From: Roseateles subflavus
GTDB lineage: Bacteria; Pseudomonadota; Gammaproteobacteria; Burkholderiales; Burkholderiaceae_C
Assembly: GCF_030285365.1 (NCBI RefSeq)
Contig: NZ_JASVDS010000010.1
Span: 1 to 64,000, forward strand
Direction: 5' to 3'
Length of the DNA stretch: 64,000 nucleotides
The translations under genes and the position numbers were made by a program. The notes beneath the pieces were generated by a model that saw only the letters and a program-made list of their open reading frames with translations, was not told the DNA's origin and searched no databases. This document shows, piece by piece, positions 32,413 through 41,182 of the stretch. Position 1 is the first letter of the stretch; each line of letters starts with the position of its first letter.

Positions 32413-33708
32413 ATGCTGAACCTCGTCCGGCCCCGCCGTCTCTGCCGCAGCGTCGGCCTGCTGCTCGTGGCTTGCGTCGTGGCGGCTGCGTGGGCGCAGC
32501 CGCCGGTGTCGTCCCGGCTGGCTCCGCGGCCGGCGGCCGGCCTGTTCAAGCCGGGCGCGCTGGACTTCGAGCCGACCAGCGGCAAGGTGCTGGGCCTGTA
32601 CGTCGCGAACTGGGAGCCGGTGAGCCGTGTGGCGGCGCTGCCGGGCGGCAGCCTGACGCATGTGCTCTATGCCTTCCTGCGGGCCTGCGGGCCGGGGCAA
32701 CTGCCCAAGGATGGCCCCAGGTGCGCCGGCCGACCCGACCATGCGCTGGGCTGGGGGCCGGTCGACGCGCGCTTCGATGAGGCCTTTGCCGCGCTCAAGG
32801 CGCGTGCGCCGCAGCTCAAGGTGCTGGCCTCGGTGGGCGGCTGGGGCGGCTCGGATCCCTTCTTTCACTTTGCCAACGAGGCGCCGCGGCGGGCCGTGTT
32901 CGTGGCCTCGGCCTTGCAGTTCCTGCGGGAGCATCCGTCCTTCGATGGCCTCGACATCGACTGGGAGCACCCGGGCGGCAACGGCAGCGCCAACGGCGTG
33001 GCGCTGGGCAGCCCGGCCGATGGCCAGGGCTTCGCCGACCTGATGCAGGACTTGCGCGCGGGGCTGGATCGCCTGACGGCCGAGACGGGACGCCCCTACC
33101 AGCTCACGGTGGCCGTCAATCCGATCCGGCAGATCACCCGGCGCATCGACTACCGCCGCGCGGCGCCGGCGCTGGACCTCGTCTTCATGATGAGCTACGA
33201 CTACCACGGCGGCTGGTCCGAGCGGGTTGGGCATCACAGCGCGCTGCGCGGCTCCGGGCCGGACTCCGACGACGACCTGGCGTCCTCGGTGCAGAACCTC
33301 GTCGCGGCGGGCGTGCCGCGGTCCAAGCTCGTCGCTGGCGTGGCGATGTATGGCCGCGGGTTCAGCGGCGTGTCGCAGCCGGCGCACGGGGCGGCGAAGT
33401 CCGGCGCCTTCCCGGGCAGCGAGGGGTCCCTGGGATGGGCTGCGCTGTCAAGGCGTTATTTCGATGGGCAAGGGCGGCCCCTGCACGGCTACGAGGTGCG
33501 CTTCGATCCTGTCACCCAGTCCTACGCGATCTACCACCCGCGGCTGCAGCTGTGGATCGGCTATGACGACCCGCGCGCCGTGATCGCCAAGGGCCGCTTC
33601 GTGCGCGAGGAGGGCCTGGCCGGCGTCTTCGCCTGGGAGTGGAGCCAGGACGATGGCGTGCTGTTCAACGCGATGAACCGGGGCCTGGGTCACCCGGCGC
33701 TGCCCTGA
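32413..33708 (+). CDS. Family 18 glycoside hydrolase (chitinase-like), exported
   Basis: 431 residues from the ATG at 32413 with GGAAGGA upstream; a TTG at 32395 is in frame. A signal peptide (RSVGLLLVACVVAAAWA) is followed by a GH18 barrel: KVLGLYVANWE, KVLASVGGWGGSDPF for the second strand, and FDGLDIDWEHPGG, which carries the DxxDxDxE catalytic motif with Glu as acid. MMSYDYHGGW, AGVAMYGRGF and FAWEWSQDDG are later barrel strands. The enzyme should hydrolyse beta-1,4-GlcNAc polymers outside the cell. No chitin-binding domain is present. Stand-alone gene. Confidence 0.95.
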   Translation: MLNLVRPRRLCRSVGLLLVACVVAAAWAQPPVSSRLAPRPAAGLFKPGALDFEPTSGKVLGLYVANWEPVSRVAALPGGSLTHVLYAFLRACGPGQLPKDGPRCAGRPDHALGWGPVDARFDEAFAALKARAPQLKVLASVGGWGGSDPFFHFANEAPRRAVFVASALQFLREHPSFDGLDIDWEHPGGNGSANGVALGSPADGQGFADLMQDLRAGLDRLTAETGRPYQLTVAVNPIRQITRRIDYRRAAPALDLVFMMSYDYHGGWSERVGHHSALRGSGPDSDDDLASSVQNLVAAGVPRSKLVAGVAMYGRGFSGVSQPAHGAAKSGAFPGSEGSLGWAALSRRYFDGQGRPLHGYEVRFDPVTQSYAIYHPRLQLWIGYDDPRAVIAKGRFVREEGLAGVFAWEWSQDDGVLFNAMNRGLGHPALP

Positions 33709-33860
33709 GCCCGCGCTGACCGCCGCGAGGCATTGCGTGCAGAAGTGCACGCCTTGAGCGCCAAAGCGCGCAGGAAGGTGGCGCTCGCACCACGACCCAG
33801 CAAAGCAGTCTGGCTTGCCCCCCCTTCACGCAAGGGCCCCCGGCTATAACCGGGCGACTG

Positions 33861-33892
33861 GCCTGCGCTGCGCCCTTCCGGGCATCGCAGGC
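33861..33892 (+). terminator. Hairpin between chitinase and porin genes
   Basis: GCCTGCG...GCCC-TTCC-GGGC...CAGGC folds into an interrupted stem. No T-run follows, so it is either a weak terminator or a leader structure of the porin gene. Confidence 0.3.
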
Positions 33893-33938
33893 CTGACGGT
33901 TCATTCTTGAACGCCTGCCATGTTGTAAGGGGGATTCG

Positions 33939-35075
33939 ATGCGTACTGTTCGTTTGCGTCTGGTTCCGGCCCTGCTGGGCCTGTGGGGTGCGGGTCTGCT
34001 GGGCGCGACGGCCCAGGCCCAGGAGTGGAAGACCTCGGGCTTCGCCTCGCTGGTCGTGGGGCGCAGCTCCGGCGCCTGTGTGAGTGACACGGGCATGGCC
34101 TCGTCCTACCAGTCCGACTGCACCCGCTACATCGCCGACTGGGCGCATGCCGGCGTCTATTCGCAGGACTGGAGCGCCTCGCAGGAGACGCGGGCCGGCG
34201 TGCAGCTGACCTGGACCCCCACGAAGGACTGGTCCGCCACCACGCAGATCACGGCGCGCACGCGGCCGGACCAGCACCTCAACCTCGAGTGGGCCTACCT
34301 GAGCTGGACGCCCAGCCCCAGCTGGACGCTGCAGGCGGGCCGCAAGCGGCTGCCGCTGTACTTCTATTCGGACTTCCAGGACATCGGCTATGCCTACAAC
34401 ACGATCCGGCCGAGCCCGGACGTCTACGGCTGGGACGTCGTCAACTACAACGGCCTGAGCGCCGCCTGGCGCACCGAGCTGGGCGGCTGGAACCTGCGCG
34501 TCGAGGGCCTCTACGGTGGTGAGACGAGCAAGAAGAACCCCTACTCCAAGATCGTCAGCGACGATTCGCTGGACGTGCGCTGGTCCGGCATCGTGGGCGC
34601 CGTGGCGGAGCTGGAGCACGACTGGTTCAGTGCCCGTCTGAGCTACATCCGTTCCGACTTCCAGCAGGGGCTGCATGGCCAGGGCTGGGGGACGCTGCCG
34701 GATGGCTCGATGAAGGGGCGCCAGTCCTTCATCGGCATCGCGCTGAATGCGGACCCGGGGGAATGGGTGCTGCGCTCGGAGTTCGGCCGCTCCAAGCGGC
34801 CGGCCGTCGGCTACGACGCCGACTACTACCTCGCCACCGTGGGCCACCGCTTCGGCCCCTGGACCCCCACGGTTGGCATCAGCCAGTACAAGGAAAAGGC
34901 CCGCCTCGCCGACTACTCGGCGCTGGACACCCGCAGCCTGCTGCTCGCCGTGCGCTACGAGCTCAACGCCAGCAGTGCGCTGAAGCTGCAGTGGGACCGC
35001 GTGCGCGAGCACGGCGCCCAACCCTTCGCGGGCAATGCCAACGCCCTGACGGCCTCCTGGGACCTGGTGTTCTGA
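33939..35075 (+). CDS. Outer-membrane porin-like beta-barrel protein
   Basis: 378 residues. A signal peptide ends in GATAQAQ. The mature protein alternates hydrophobic residues in many short strands (WTLQAGRKRLPLYFYSDFQDIGYAYNTIRPSPDVYGW; YYLATVGHRFGPW) and ends in Phe (ASWDLVF), the sorting signal of outer-membrane barrels. An ATG with AAGGGGGA upstream supports the start. The substrate is unknown. The gene is followed 32 bp later by a small PstS-like periplasmic protein, a pair often found together near phosphate or oxyanion uptake functions. Confidence 0.85.
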   Translation: MRTVRLRLVPALLGLWGAGLLGATAQAQEWKTSGFASLVVGRSSGACVSDTGMASSYQSDCTRYIADWAHAGVYSQDWSASQETRAGVQLTWTPTKDWSATTQITARTRPDQHLNLEWAYLSWTPSPSWTLQAGRKRLPLYFYSDFQDIGYAYNTIRPSPDVYGWDVVNYNGLSAAWRTELGGWNLRVEGLYGGETSKKNPYSKIVSDDSLDVRWSGIVGAVAELEHDWFSARLSYIRSDFQQGLHGQGWGTLPDGSMKGRQSFIGIALNADPGEWVLRSEFGRSKRPAVGYDADYYLATVGHRFGPWTPTVGISQYKEKARLADYSALDTRSLLLAVRYELNASSALKLQWDRVREHGAQPFAGNANALTASWDLVF

Positions 35076-35107
35076 GCCGCCGTCGCGTGAAAGACAAGGA
35101 GATGAAG

Positions 35108-35545
35108 ATGGTGCATGCAAAGAGTTTCAGAAACGTGGCCTGCCTGCTGGCCGGCGGACTCCTGGCGCTGGCGGCGCAGGCGCAGGTGGCGGTCATCGTC
35201 AACCCGAAGAGCAGCCTGGCCAACCTGACGCCCGAGGCCGCGGCGAGCGTGTTCCTCGGCCGTGCCAACGCCTTGCCCGGCACCGCCGGCACGGCGGCGC
35301 TCGTGGACCTGCCCGAGGGCAGTGCGGCCCGCGATCAGTTCTACAGCAAGGCCGCCGGCAAGACGTCCGCGCAGGTGAAGGCCGCGTGGTCCCGCCTGAC
35401 CTTCTCGGGCAAGGCGACGCCGCCCAAGGAAGTGGCCACCGCGGCCGACGTGAAGAAGTTCGTGGCGGCGAACCCCGAAGCCGTCGGCTACATCGAGAAG
35501 TCCGCGGTCGACAGCACCGTGAAGGTGGTGCTGACGCTGGACTGA
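35108..35545 (+). CDS. Small periplasmic phosphate-binding-like (PBP domain) protein
   Basis: 145 residues. The ATG at 35108 is chosen because AAGGAG lies 6 nt upstream; the ATG at 35102 is too close. A signal peptide ends in LAAQAQ. The mature domain has VAVIVNPKSSLANLTPEAAASVFLGRA, typical of truncated PstS-like domains found beside porins in proteobacteria, and ends VGYIEKSAVDSTVKVVLTL, the usual last strands. It is far shorter than a full binding protein. Role uncertain; probably co-transcribed with the porin. Confidence 0.85.
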   Translation: MVHAKSFRNVACLLAGGLLALAAQAQVAVIVNPKSSLANLTPEAAASVFLGRANALPGTAGTAALVDLPEGSAARDQFYSKAAGKTSAQVKAAWSRLTFSGKATPPKEVATAADVKKFVAANPEAVGYIEKSAVDSTVKVVLTLD

Positions 35546-35633
35546 GGGCCGGCGCGATGCCTGCTTGAGATCAAGTCGCGGCCGCTGATCCCGGGGCATG
35601 CTGGGGGCAGCCGCACTCGCCCCGGAGGGCCTC

Positions 35634-36218
35634 ATGACACGCATCCTCATCCTGCAGGGCCACCCGGACGCCGGGGCGCCCCACCTCTGCCACGCGCTGG
35701 CTGAGGCCTATGCCGCGGGCGCGCGCGAAGCGGGCCATGAACTGCGCCAGCTCGACGTCGCGCGGCTGGACTTCCCCCTGCTGCGCTCGCAGCAGGACTG
35801 GGAGCACGGGACGCTGCCGGAGGGCTTGCGGCAGGCCCAGGACGACATCGCCTGGGCGCAGCACCTGCTCATCGTCTTTCCCCTGTGGCTGGGCGAGATG
35901 CCGGCGCTGCTCAAGGGCTTCCTGGAGCAGGTCGCGCGGCCGGGCTTCGCCTTCAAGGCCGAGGGCGGCAACCCCTTCGGCCGCAAGGGCCTGCAGGGGC
36001 GCTCGGCGCGGGTGCTGGTCACCATGGGCATGCCGGCGCTGGTGTACCGCTACTACTTCCGCGCGCACAGCCTCAAGTCGCTGGAGCGCAACATCCTCGG
36101 CTTCGTCGGCATCGCGCCGATCCACGAGACGCTGATCGGCATGGTCGGGCAGATGAGCGCCGCGCAAGCGCAGGCCCACCAGGAGAAGCTGCGACGGCTG
36201 GGGCAGCGGGCGGCCTGA
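35634..36218 (+). CDS. NAD(P)H quinone oxidoreductase, flavodoxin-like fold
   Basis: 194 residues from the ATG at 35634 (GGAGG 5 nt upstream). It begins RILILQGHPD, the flavin phosphate-binding loop of KefF/MdaB/NQO-type proteins. Then come AWAQHLLIVFPLWLGEMPALLKGFLEQV, the hallmark W-x-x-x-P-A-x-L-K segment, and a helical C terminus. Likely an FMN or FAD quinone reductase of the cytosol. Stand-alone gene; the specific acceptor is not known. Confidence 0.92.
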   Translation: MTRILILQGHPDAGAPHLCHALAEAYAAGAREAGHELRQLDVARLDFPLLRSQQDWEHGTLPEGLRQAQDDIAWAQHLLIVFPLWLGEMPALLKGFLEQVARPGFAFKAEGGNPFGRKGLQGRSARVLVTMGMPALVYRYYFRAHSLKSLERNILGFVGIAPIHETLIGMVGQMSAAQAQAHQEKLRRLGQRAA

Positions 36219-36251
36219 CGGCGGACCGGTGCCGCTCTGCCGGCGCCCCGC

Positions 36252-36845
36252 TCAGTGCCACCAGCGCAGCCAGCGGCTGCTGAGGGCCTGCCGCCAGTTG
36301 ACGCGGGTGAACAGCCACACGCCCAGCAGCAGCAGGCACTGGCTGACGACGAAGTAGATCCCGGAGGCCAGGCCGCTGAACTGCAGCTGCAGCTGGCGCC
36401 CGGCATAGCTGCCCCCGATCACGGCCAGCGTGTAGCTCACGAACCGGCCGGCGAAGAAGGGCCAGGCCAGCAGGCGCAGCGGGGCGCGCGCGAGGCCGTA
36501 GGCCAGGAACAGCACGTTGGAGGGCAGGGGGCTGATGGCGAACGCCAGGAAGGCCAGCGTGCTGGCGCGCTGGTGGCCGTCGATGGCGCGGGCCACGGCG
36601 AGCATGTTCTCGCGCATGGACGGCCGCATCCAGCGGCTGTCGCTGATGCGCTGGGCCGAGCGCGCCAGCAGCAGCCGCCCGCCCGTGGCCGCGCAGGCCG
36701 CGACGCCGGCGATGGCCAGCGGCGCCGTGCCGGGCTGCTGCAGGGCGTAGAAGGCCAGCAGCATCCAGGTCGGCGGCGCGAAGGCCGGCATGGCATTGAG
36801 CACGAACACGCCGCCCGCCAGCAGCAGCAGGCTGAGTTCAGGCAT
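36252..36845 (-). CDS. Inner-membrane protein
   Basis: 197 residues with five to six hydrophobic helices (LLLLAGGVFVLNAMPAFAPPTWMLLAFYAL; LAIAGVAACAATGGRLLLA; AFAISPLPSNVLFLAYGL; WPFFAGRFVSYTLAVIGGSYAG; IYFVVSQCLLLLGVWLF). The SPLPSNVLF segment recalls DedA/VTT-like proteins but is not conclusive. Its start overlaps the end of the LysR gene by 8 bp, so the two form an operon. Confidence 0.8.
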   Translation of the reverse strand: MPELSLLLLAGGVFVLNAMPAFAPPTWMLLAFYALQQPGTAPLAIAGVAACAATGGRLLLARSAQRISDSRWMRPSMRENMLAVARAIDGHQRASTLAFLAFAISPLPSNVLFLAYGLARAPLRLLAWPFFAGRFVSYTLAVIGGSYAGRQLQLQFSGLASGIYFVVSQCLLLLGVWLFTRVNWRQALSSRWLRWWH

Positions 36846-37746
36846 CGCGTGCTCCGGAAGGCGACGACGGGCGGCTCGCGGGGGCCAGCAGCTCGACCAG
36901 GCGCTGCCCGGCGCGCCCGAGCGGGCGGTCCAGGCGCTGCACGAGCCAGGGCGTGAAGCGGTAGCGGGAGCCGCCCTCGTAGGCCAGCTCCAGCAGGGCG
37001 CCGCTGGCCAGGGGCTCGTCCGCCAGGTAGCGGGGGATCCAGCCGAAGCCCATGCCCATCAGCAGCGCCTGGCGCTTTGCCATGAAGCCGGAAAGATAGA
37101 AGACGCGTTCACCACCAAACATGTGTCGATCATCGCCGCGTTCGCTGCTGTCCTGCACGCTCAGCTCCACATGGGCCTGCAGCTCCGCCAGCGTGGCCGG
37201 GCGGCCCTGCCGGGCCAGCGGATGCCCGGGCGCGACGCACAGCACGCATTCGACCTCCGGCAGCGCCAGCGCGCGGCACTGGGCGGCGGGCTCGTACTCC
37301 TTGACCAGCATCAGGTCGGCGCGGTCCTTCTCGAAGCGGTACTGCACGCCGTGCAGGAACTCAATCTTGAGCTGCACCCGGGTCGGGATGCCTTCGTCCG
37401 CCAGCTGCTTGAGCGCCTGCAGCGTGTCCGCCTGCGGCAGGATGCCGTCCACCACGACCAGCAGGCGCGGCTCCCAGCCCGTGGCGAGCTGCTGCGCGAG
37501 TGCCTCGACCTGGTGCGCGTGCTGCAACAGGCGCCGCCCCTCGGCCAGCACGGCCTCGCCTTGCGGCGTGAGCCGCACGCGGTAGCCGCTGCGGTCCAGC
37601 AACGGCAGGCGCAGCTGCTCCTCCAGCTTCTTGACCTGGTAGCTCACGGCCGAGGTCACCTTGTGCAGGTGCTCGGCCGCCTGCGCGTAGCTGCCCGTGG
37701 TGACCACGGCGTCGAGCGCGGCAAGGGCGTCCAGGTCGAGCTTCAT
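36838..37746 (-). CDS. LysR-family transcription regulator
   Basis: 302 residues. The N-terminal helix-turn-helix reads LDALAALDAVVTTGSYAQAAEHLHKVTSAVSYQVKKLEEQLRLPLLDRSG, the standard LysR pattern. The effector domain follows (VVVDGILPQADTLQALKQLAD; LMLVKEYEP; HPLAR). It is transcribed divergently from the hppD gene, with 114 bp between the two starts, so it is a natural candidate regulator of that gene or of itself. It shares a transcript with the downstream membrane protein. Confidence 0.93.
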   Translation of the reverse strand: MKLDLDALAALDAVVTTGSYAQAAEHLHKVTSAVSYQVKKLEEQLRLPLLDRSGYRVRLTPQGEAVLAEGRRLLQHAHQVEALAQQLATGWEPRLLVVVDGILPQADTLQALKQLADEGIPTRVQLKIEFLHGVQYRFEKDRADLMLVKEYEPAAQCRALALPEVECVLCVAPGHPLARQGRPATLAELQAHVELSVQDSSERGDDRHMFGGERVFYLSGFMAKRQALLMGMGFGWIPRYLADEPLASGALLELAYEGGSRYRFTPWLVQRLDRPLGRAGQRLVELLAPASRPSSPSGARDA

Positions 37747-37860
37747 GATCGATTTTCTTGAATGAGTTTCACAAGGAAATTCGCTTTCTTCGAATTTAAG
37801 CCCCTAGAAAAATCAGGGTCAATCCATCCAACGGCTTCTTTCAGGAAAAGAGGAGACCCC

Positions 37861-38904
37861 ATGAGCCAGATCAATCCCTGCGGCCTGCGCGGCATCGAGT
37901 TCACCGAGTTCTGCGGCCCCGACCTGCAGCACCTGGAAGACCTGTTCTGGGCCTTCGGCTTCTCCAAGCTGCGCCGCCATGCGCAGAAGAACATCAGCTA
38001 CTTCCGCCAGAACGACATCCATTTCCTGCTCAACGGCGAGCGGGACGGCCACTCGGCCCAGTTCGCCCGCCGGCATGGCCCGGCCATCAGCGCGATGGGC
38101 TGGCGCGTGGACGACGCCCAGGCCGCGCTGCAGGCCGCCGTGGCCCGTGGCGCCGTCGAGGTGCCGGCCGCCCTGAAGGACCATGCCTATCCGGCCGTCT
38201 GGGGCATCGGCGAGAGCGTGATCTATTTCATCGGCGCCGACCAGGCCGCCTCTGCCCCGCTGTCCCTCTACGAGCGCGATTTCGTGGCGCTGGAGCAGCC
38301 GCTCGTCCAGCCGGACAAGGGCTTCCTCGTGGTCGATCACCTGACCAACAACGTGCCGCCCGGCGAGCAGGACCGGTGGGCCTCGTTCTACAAGGACATC
38401 TTCGGCTTCACCGAGGTGCGCTACTTCGACATCCAGGGCGTCAAGACCGGCCTGACCAGCTTCGCGCTGCGGTCGCCGGACGGCTCCTTCTGCATCCCCA
38501 TCAACCAGCCCAAGGACGACAAGGACCAGATCGCCGAGTACCTGCGCGAGTACAAGGGCCCGGGCGTGCAGCACCTGGCCTTTCTGACGAGGGACATCCT
38601 GGCCTCGCTGGACGCGCTCGAGGGCAGCCCCATCGAGACGCTGGAGATCGATGCCGACTACTACGCCGAGGTCTTCGACCGCGTGCCCGGCGTGCGCGAG
38701 GACCATGCCCGCCTGCAGCAGCACCAGGTGCTCGTGGACGGCGACGAGCAGGGCTATCTGCTGCAGATCTTCACCAAGAACATCATCGGCCCGATCTTCA
38801 TCGAGATCATCCAGCGGGCAAACAACCTGGGCTTCGGCGAGGGCAACTTCGGCGCGCTGTTCCGCTCGCTCGAGAAGGACCAGGAACGCCGCGGCCTGAT
38901 CTGA
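37861..38904 (+). CDS. hppD: 4-hydroxyphenylpyruvate dioxygenase
   Basis: 347 residues from the ATG at 37861 with AGAGGAG upstream; the frame to 37762 is not used. Two vicinal-oxygen-chelate halves are present. The iron ligands are His in FLVVDHLTNNV, His in PGVQHLAFLT and Glu in GPIFIEIIQR. NQPKDDKDQIAEYL and GFGEGNFGALFRSLEKDQERRG are typical of bacterial HPPDs. The enzyme converts 4-hydroxyphenylpyruvate to homogentisate in tyrosine breakdown. No homogentisate dioxygenase (hmgA) is nearby. A LysR gene is divergent. Confidence 0.96.
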   Translation: MSQINPCGLRGIEFTEFCGPDLQHLEDLFWAFGFSKLRRHAQKNISYFRQNDIHFLLNGERDGHSAQFARRHGPAISAMGWRVDDAQAALQAAVARGAVEVPAALKDHAYPAVWGIGESVIYFIGADQAASAPLSLYERDFVALEQPLVQPDKGFLVVDHLTNNVPPGEQDRWASFYKDIFGFTEVRYFDIQGVKTGLTSFALRSPDGSFCIPINQPKDDKDQIAEYLREYKGPGVQHLAFLTRDILASLDALEGSPIETLEIDADYYAEVFDRVPGVREDHARLQQHQVLVDGDEQGYLLQIFTKNIIGPIFIEIIQRANNLGFGEGNFGALFRSLEKDQERRGLI

Positions 38905-39043
38905 GCCGGCCCCGGCAGGCACACGGGGCGCACAAGGCACCCGACGGCGCCCACAAGTTCACGCGGGGGCGCTGCGCGCACGGCCGGTGTCCGCCGGGAG
39001 GCGGCCCGCCGGCGCTAGCCTAGCGGGAGCCGGAGCCCCGCCC

Positions 39044-39445
39044 ATGACAAAGAAGTTGCTGGTCGTCGAAGACCAGTCCGAGATCCGCCAGTTGCTGCGC
39101 ATGACCCTCGAGGACGACGACCTCGAGATCTTCGAGTGCGCGGATGCCGCCACGGGCGAGATCCTCGCGCGGCAGATCATGCCGGATGCGATCGTGCTCG
39201 ACGTCATGATGCCGGGCCCCTTCGACGGGCTCGAGCTGTGCCGGCGCCTCAAGACCGACCCGACGATGTCGGCCATCAAGGTGCTGATGGTCAGCGCCCG
39301 CGGCCATCGCAACGATGTGCTGATCGGCCGCCAGGCCGGCGCCGACGAGTACCTCGTCAAGCCCTTCAGCCCCCAGCGTGTGGCCGAGCAGCTCCGCGCC
39401 TGGTTCGACGGGCCGCCGCCCCTGCAGCCCGACATCGCGGTCTGA
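39044..39445 (+). CDS. Single-domain response regulator
   Basis: 133 residues from the ATG at 39044. Complete receiver: acidic pair in VVEDQSE, phospho-acceptor Asp in IVLDVMMPGP, Thr/Ser switch in LMVSARG, and Lys in YLVKPF. There is no output domain. A second receiver-like gene of the same length follows 190 bp later and is clearly a paralogue (shared ECADAATxEILAR). No kinase is adjacent, so the partner is unknown. Confidence 0.92.
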   Translation: MTKKLLVVEDQSEIRQLLRMTLEDDDLEIFECADAATGEILARQIMPDAIVLDVMMPGPFDGLELCRRLKTDPTMSAIKVLMVSARGHRNDVLIGRQAGADEYLVKPFSPQRVAEQLRAWFDGPPPLQPDIAV

Positions 39446-39635
39446 GCGCGGATCGCCCGCCCGCGGACGCGGGTCCGGGCAAACACCGAGCCCCCGGTTC
39501 GTGACATTTGTCGCGCGCCGTGGGCCGCCGTCACCGGAATCAGGCCGGCGTCAGGACAAACCCCTTGGTCAGGTGTTGCGTGCTTTGCGACCCTTCGCCC
39601 GGTTTCCCGACACCCCCCTTTTTGAAAGGTGCGTG

Positions 39636-40034
39636 ATGCGCAAGCAGTTGTTGCTCATTGAATCCCGGACGGACATCCGCCAGCAGTTGCGAGCCAGCCT
39701 CGAGACCGAGGACGTCGACATCCTGGAATGTGCCGACGCTGCCACGGCCGAGATCCTGGCCCGCAGCTGCCGCCCGGATGCGGTCGTGCTGGACCGCTTC
39801 ATGCCCGGCCCCGTGGACGGCATGGAGCTGTGCCGTCGCATCAAGGCGGACCCGAGCCTGTGGCGGACCAAGATCCTGATGCTGGGCGGCAACCAGTTCG
39901 AGGACATCGTCATCGACCTCGCCGACGGCGCCGACGAGTACCTGCCGGAGGCCTGCCCCGCCCATCACGTCCAGCAGCAGCTCTCCGCCTGGCTGGAAGA
40001 CGTGCCCGAGACGATTCTCGATATCTCGCTGTAA
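39636..40034 (+). CDS. Degenerate receiver-domain protein
   Basis: 132 residues. It aligns along its length with the preceding receiver (LLLIESRTDIRQQLRASLE; ECADAATAEILAR; MELCRRIKADPSLW), but the second residue of the acidic pair is Ser (IESR) and the conserved Lys is lost (EYLPEAC instead of EYLVKPF). The Asp in VVLDRFMPGP remains. It probably binds partners without normal phosphorylation switching, so it may be a decoy or an always-on receiver. Inferred from the lost residues only. Confidence 0.85.
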   Translation: MRKQLLLIESRTDIRQQLRASLETEDVDILECADAATAEILARSCRPDAVVLDRFMPGPVDGMELCRRIKADPSLWRTKILMLGGNQFEDIVIDLADGADEYLPEACPAHHVQQQLSAWLEDVPETILDISL

Positions 40035-40058
40035 CTGCCGCGCCCTATCATGGGCCGC

Positions 40059-40424
40059 ATGAAGCTGGCCCTGATCGCCCATGACGGCAAGAAGCAGGAG
40101 ATGGTCGCGCTTGCGACCGAGTTCCGCGGATTCCTCGCCCGCTGCACGCTGATGGCCACCGGCACGACCGGCGGCCGCCTGCAGCGCGAATGCGGCCTCA
40201 CGGTCGAGTGCCTGCTCTCCGGCCCCCTGGGCGGTGACCTGCAGATCGGGGCCCGCCTGGCCGTGGGCGAGGTGGACGCCGTGATCTTCCTGCGCGACCC
40301 CATGACGCCGCAACCGCACGAGCCGGACATCAACGCCCTCGTGCGGGCCTGCGACGTGCACGACGTGCCCTGTGCCACCAACGTCGCGAGCGCCCGCCTG
40401 CTGCTGGGCGCGCTGCAGGGCTAG
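40059..40424 (+). CDS. mgsA: Methylglyoxal synthase
   Basis: 121 residues from the ATG at 40059; an ATG three codons earlier is in frame. All landmark segments are present: [37 protein letters not shown] with the catalytic Asp, and [17 protein letters not shown]. It converts dihydroxyacetone phosphate to methylglyoxal plus phosphate. It is 25 bp from the preceding receiver gene, though a functional tie is unlikely. Confidence 0.96.
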   Translation: MKLALIAHDGKKQEMVALATEFRGFLARCTLMATGTTGGRLQRECGLTVECLLSGPLGGDLQIGARLAVGEVDAVIFLRDPMTPQPHEPDINALVRACDVHDVPCATNVASARLLLGALQG

Positions 40425-40428
40425 CGGT

Positions 40429-41094
40429 TCAGGCCAGGTGCATCTTCAGGAAGGCGACGCTGCGCTGCCAGGCCAGCGCCGCGGCGGCCGCGTCGTAGAC
40501 CTCGGGGCGGGCCGCGTTGAAGAAGGCGTGGTCGGCCTCGTAGTGATGGCACTCAGGCGCCTGGCCCGCACCACGCATCGCCGATGCCAGCTGCGCGGCC
40601 GCAGCGGGCGTGCACCAGTCGTCGCGCGTCGCGAAGTGGCCCTGGAAGGGCACGCGGATGCGGGCCGGGTCGGCGAAGGCCGCCGGCGGAATCCCGTAGA
40701 AGCACACCGCCGCGCCCAGCTCGGGCACATGCACCGCCGCGGCGACGGTGAGCGCACCTCCCATGCAGAAGCCGAGCGTGCCCACCTTGCGCCCTTGGGC
40801 CGCCAGATGCAGCACGGCTCCGCGCAGGTCCTGATGCGTGGCATCGGGGAAGTCCAGCCCATTCATGAGGTGGCTGGCCTCGTCGGCGCTGCTCGCGAGA
40901 CGGCCGCGGTAGAGGTCCGGGGCGAGCGTCTCGAAGCCGGCGGCGGCGAAGCGGTCGGCCACGGCGCGGATGTGGTCGTTGAGCCCCCACCATTCCTGGA
41001 TCAGCACCAGCCCGGGCGAGCCCGGCGCGGCCGATGCCAGATAGCCCTGGCTGCGCTGCCCGTCCGGGCGGCTGAACTCGATCATCTGTCCCAT
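40429..41094 (-). CDS. Dienelactone hydrolase family protein
   Basis: 221 residues from the ATG at 41094. Alpha/beta-hydrolase with the DLH triad: Cys in GTLGFCMGG, Asp in ATRDDWCTP, His in EADHAFF. The N terminus GLVLIQEWWGLNDHIRAVADRFAAAGF is typical. It hydrolyses dienelactones or related esters, but in this group the substrate is seldom known. Convergent with mgsA, 4 bp apart. Confidence 0.92.
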   Translation of the reverse strand: MGQMIEFSRPDGQRSQGYLASAAPGSPGLVLIQEWWGLNDHIRAVADRFAAAGFETLAPDLYRGRLASSADEASHLMNGLDFPDATHQDLRGAVLHLAAQGRKVGTLGFCMGGALTVAAAVHVPELGAAVCFYGIPPAAFADPARIRVPFQGHFATRDDWCTPAAAAQLASAMRGAGQAPECHHYEADHAFFNAARPEVYDAAAAALAWQRSVAFLKMHLA

Positions 41095-41182
41095 GCGGCG
41101 TCTCCTGGCAGGTGGTGGACGGGAGCTGGCTATCATCGCACCGGCATGGCCGACGCAAACGGCCGGCCAGGGGAGGACACCT

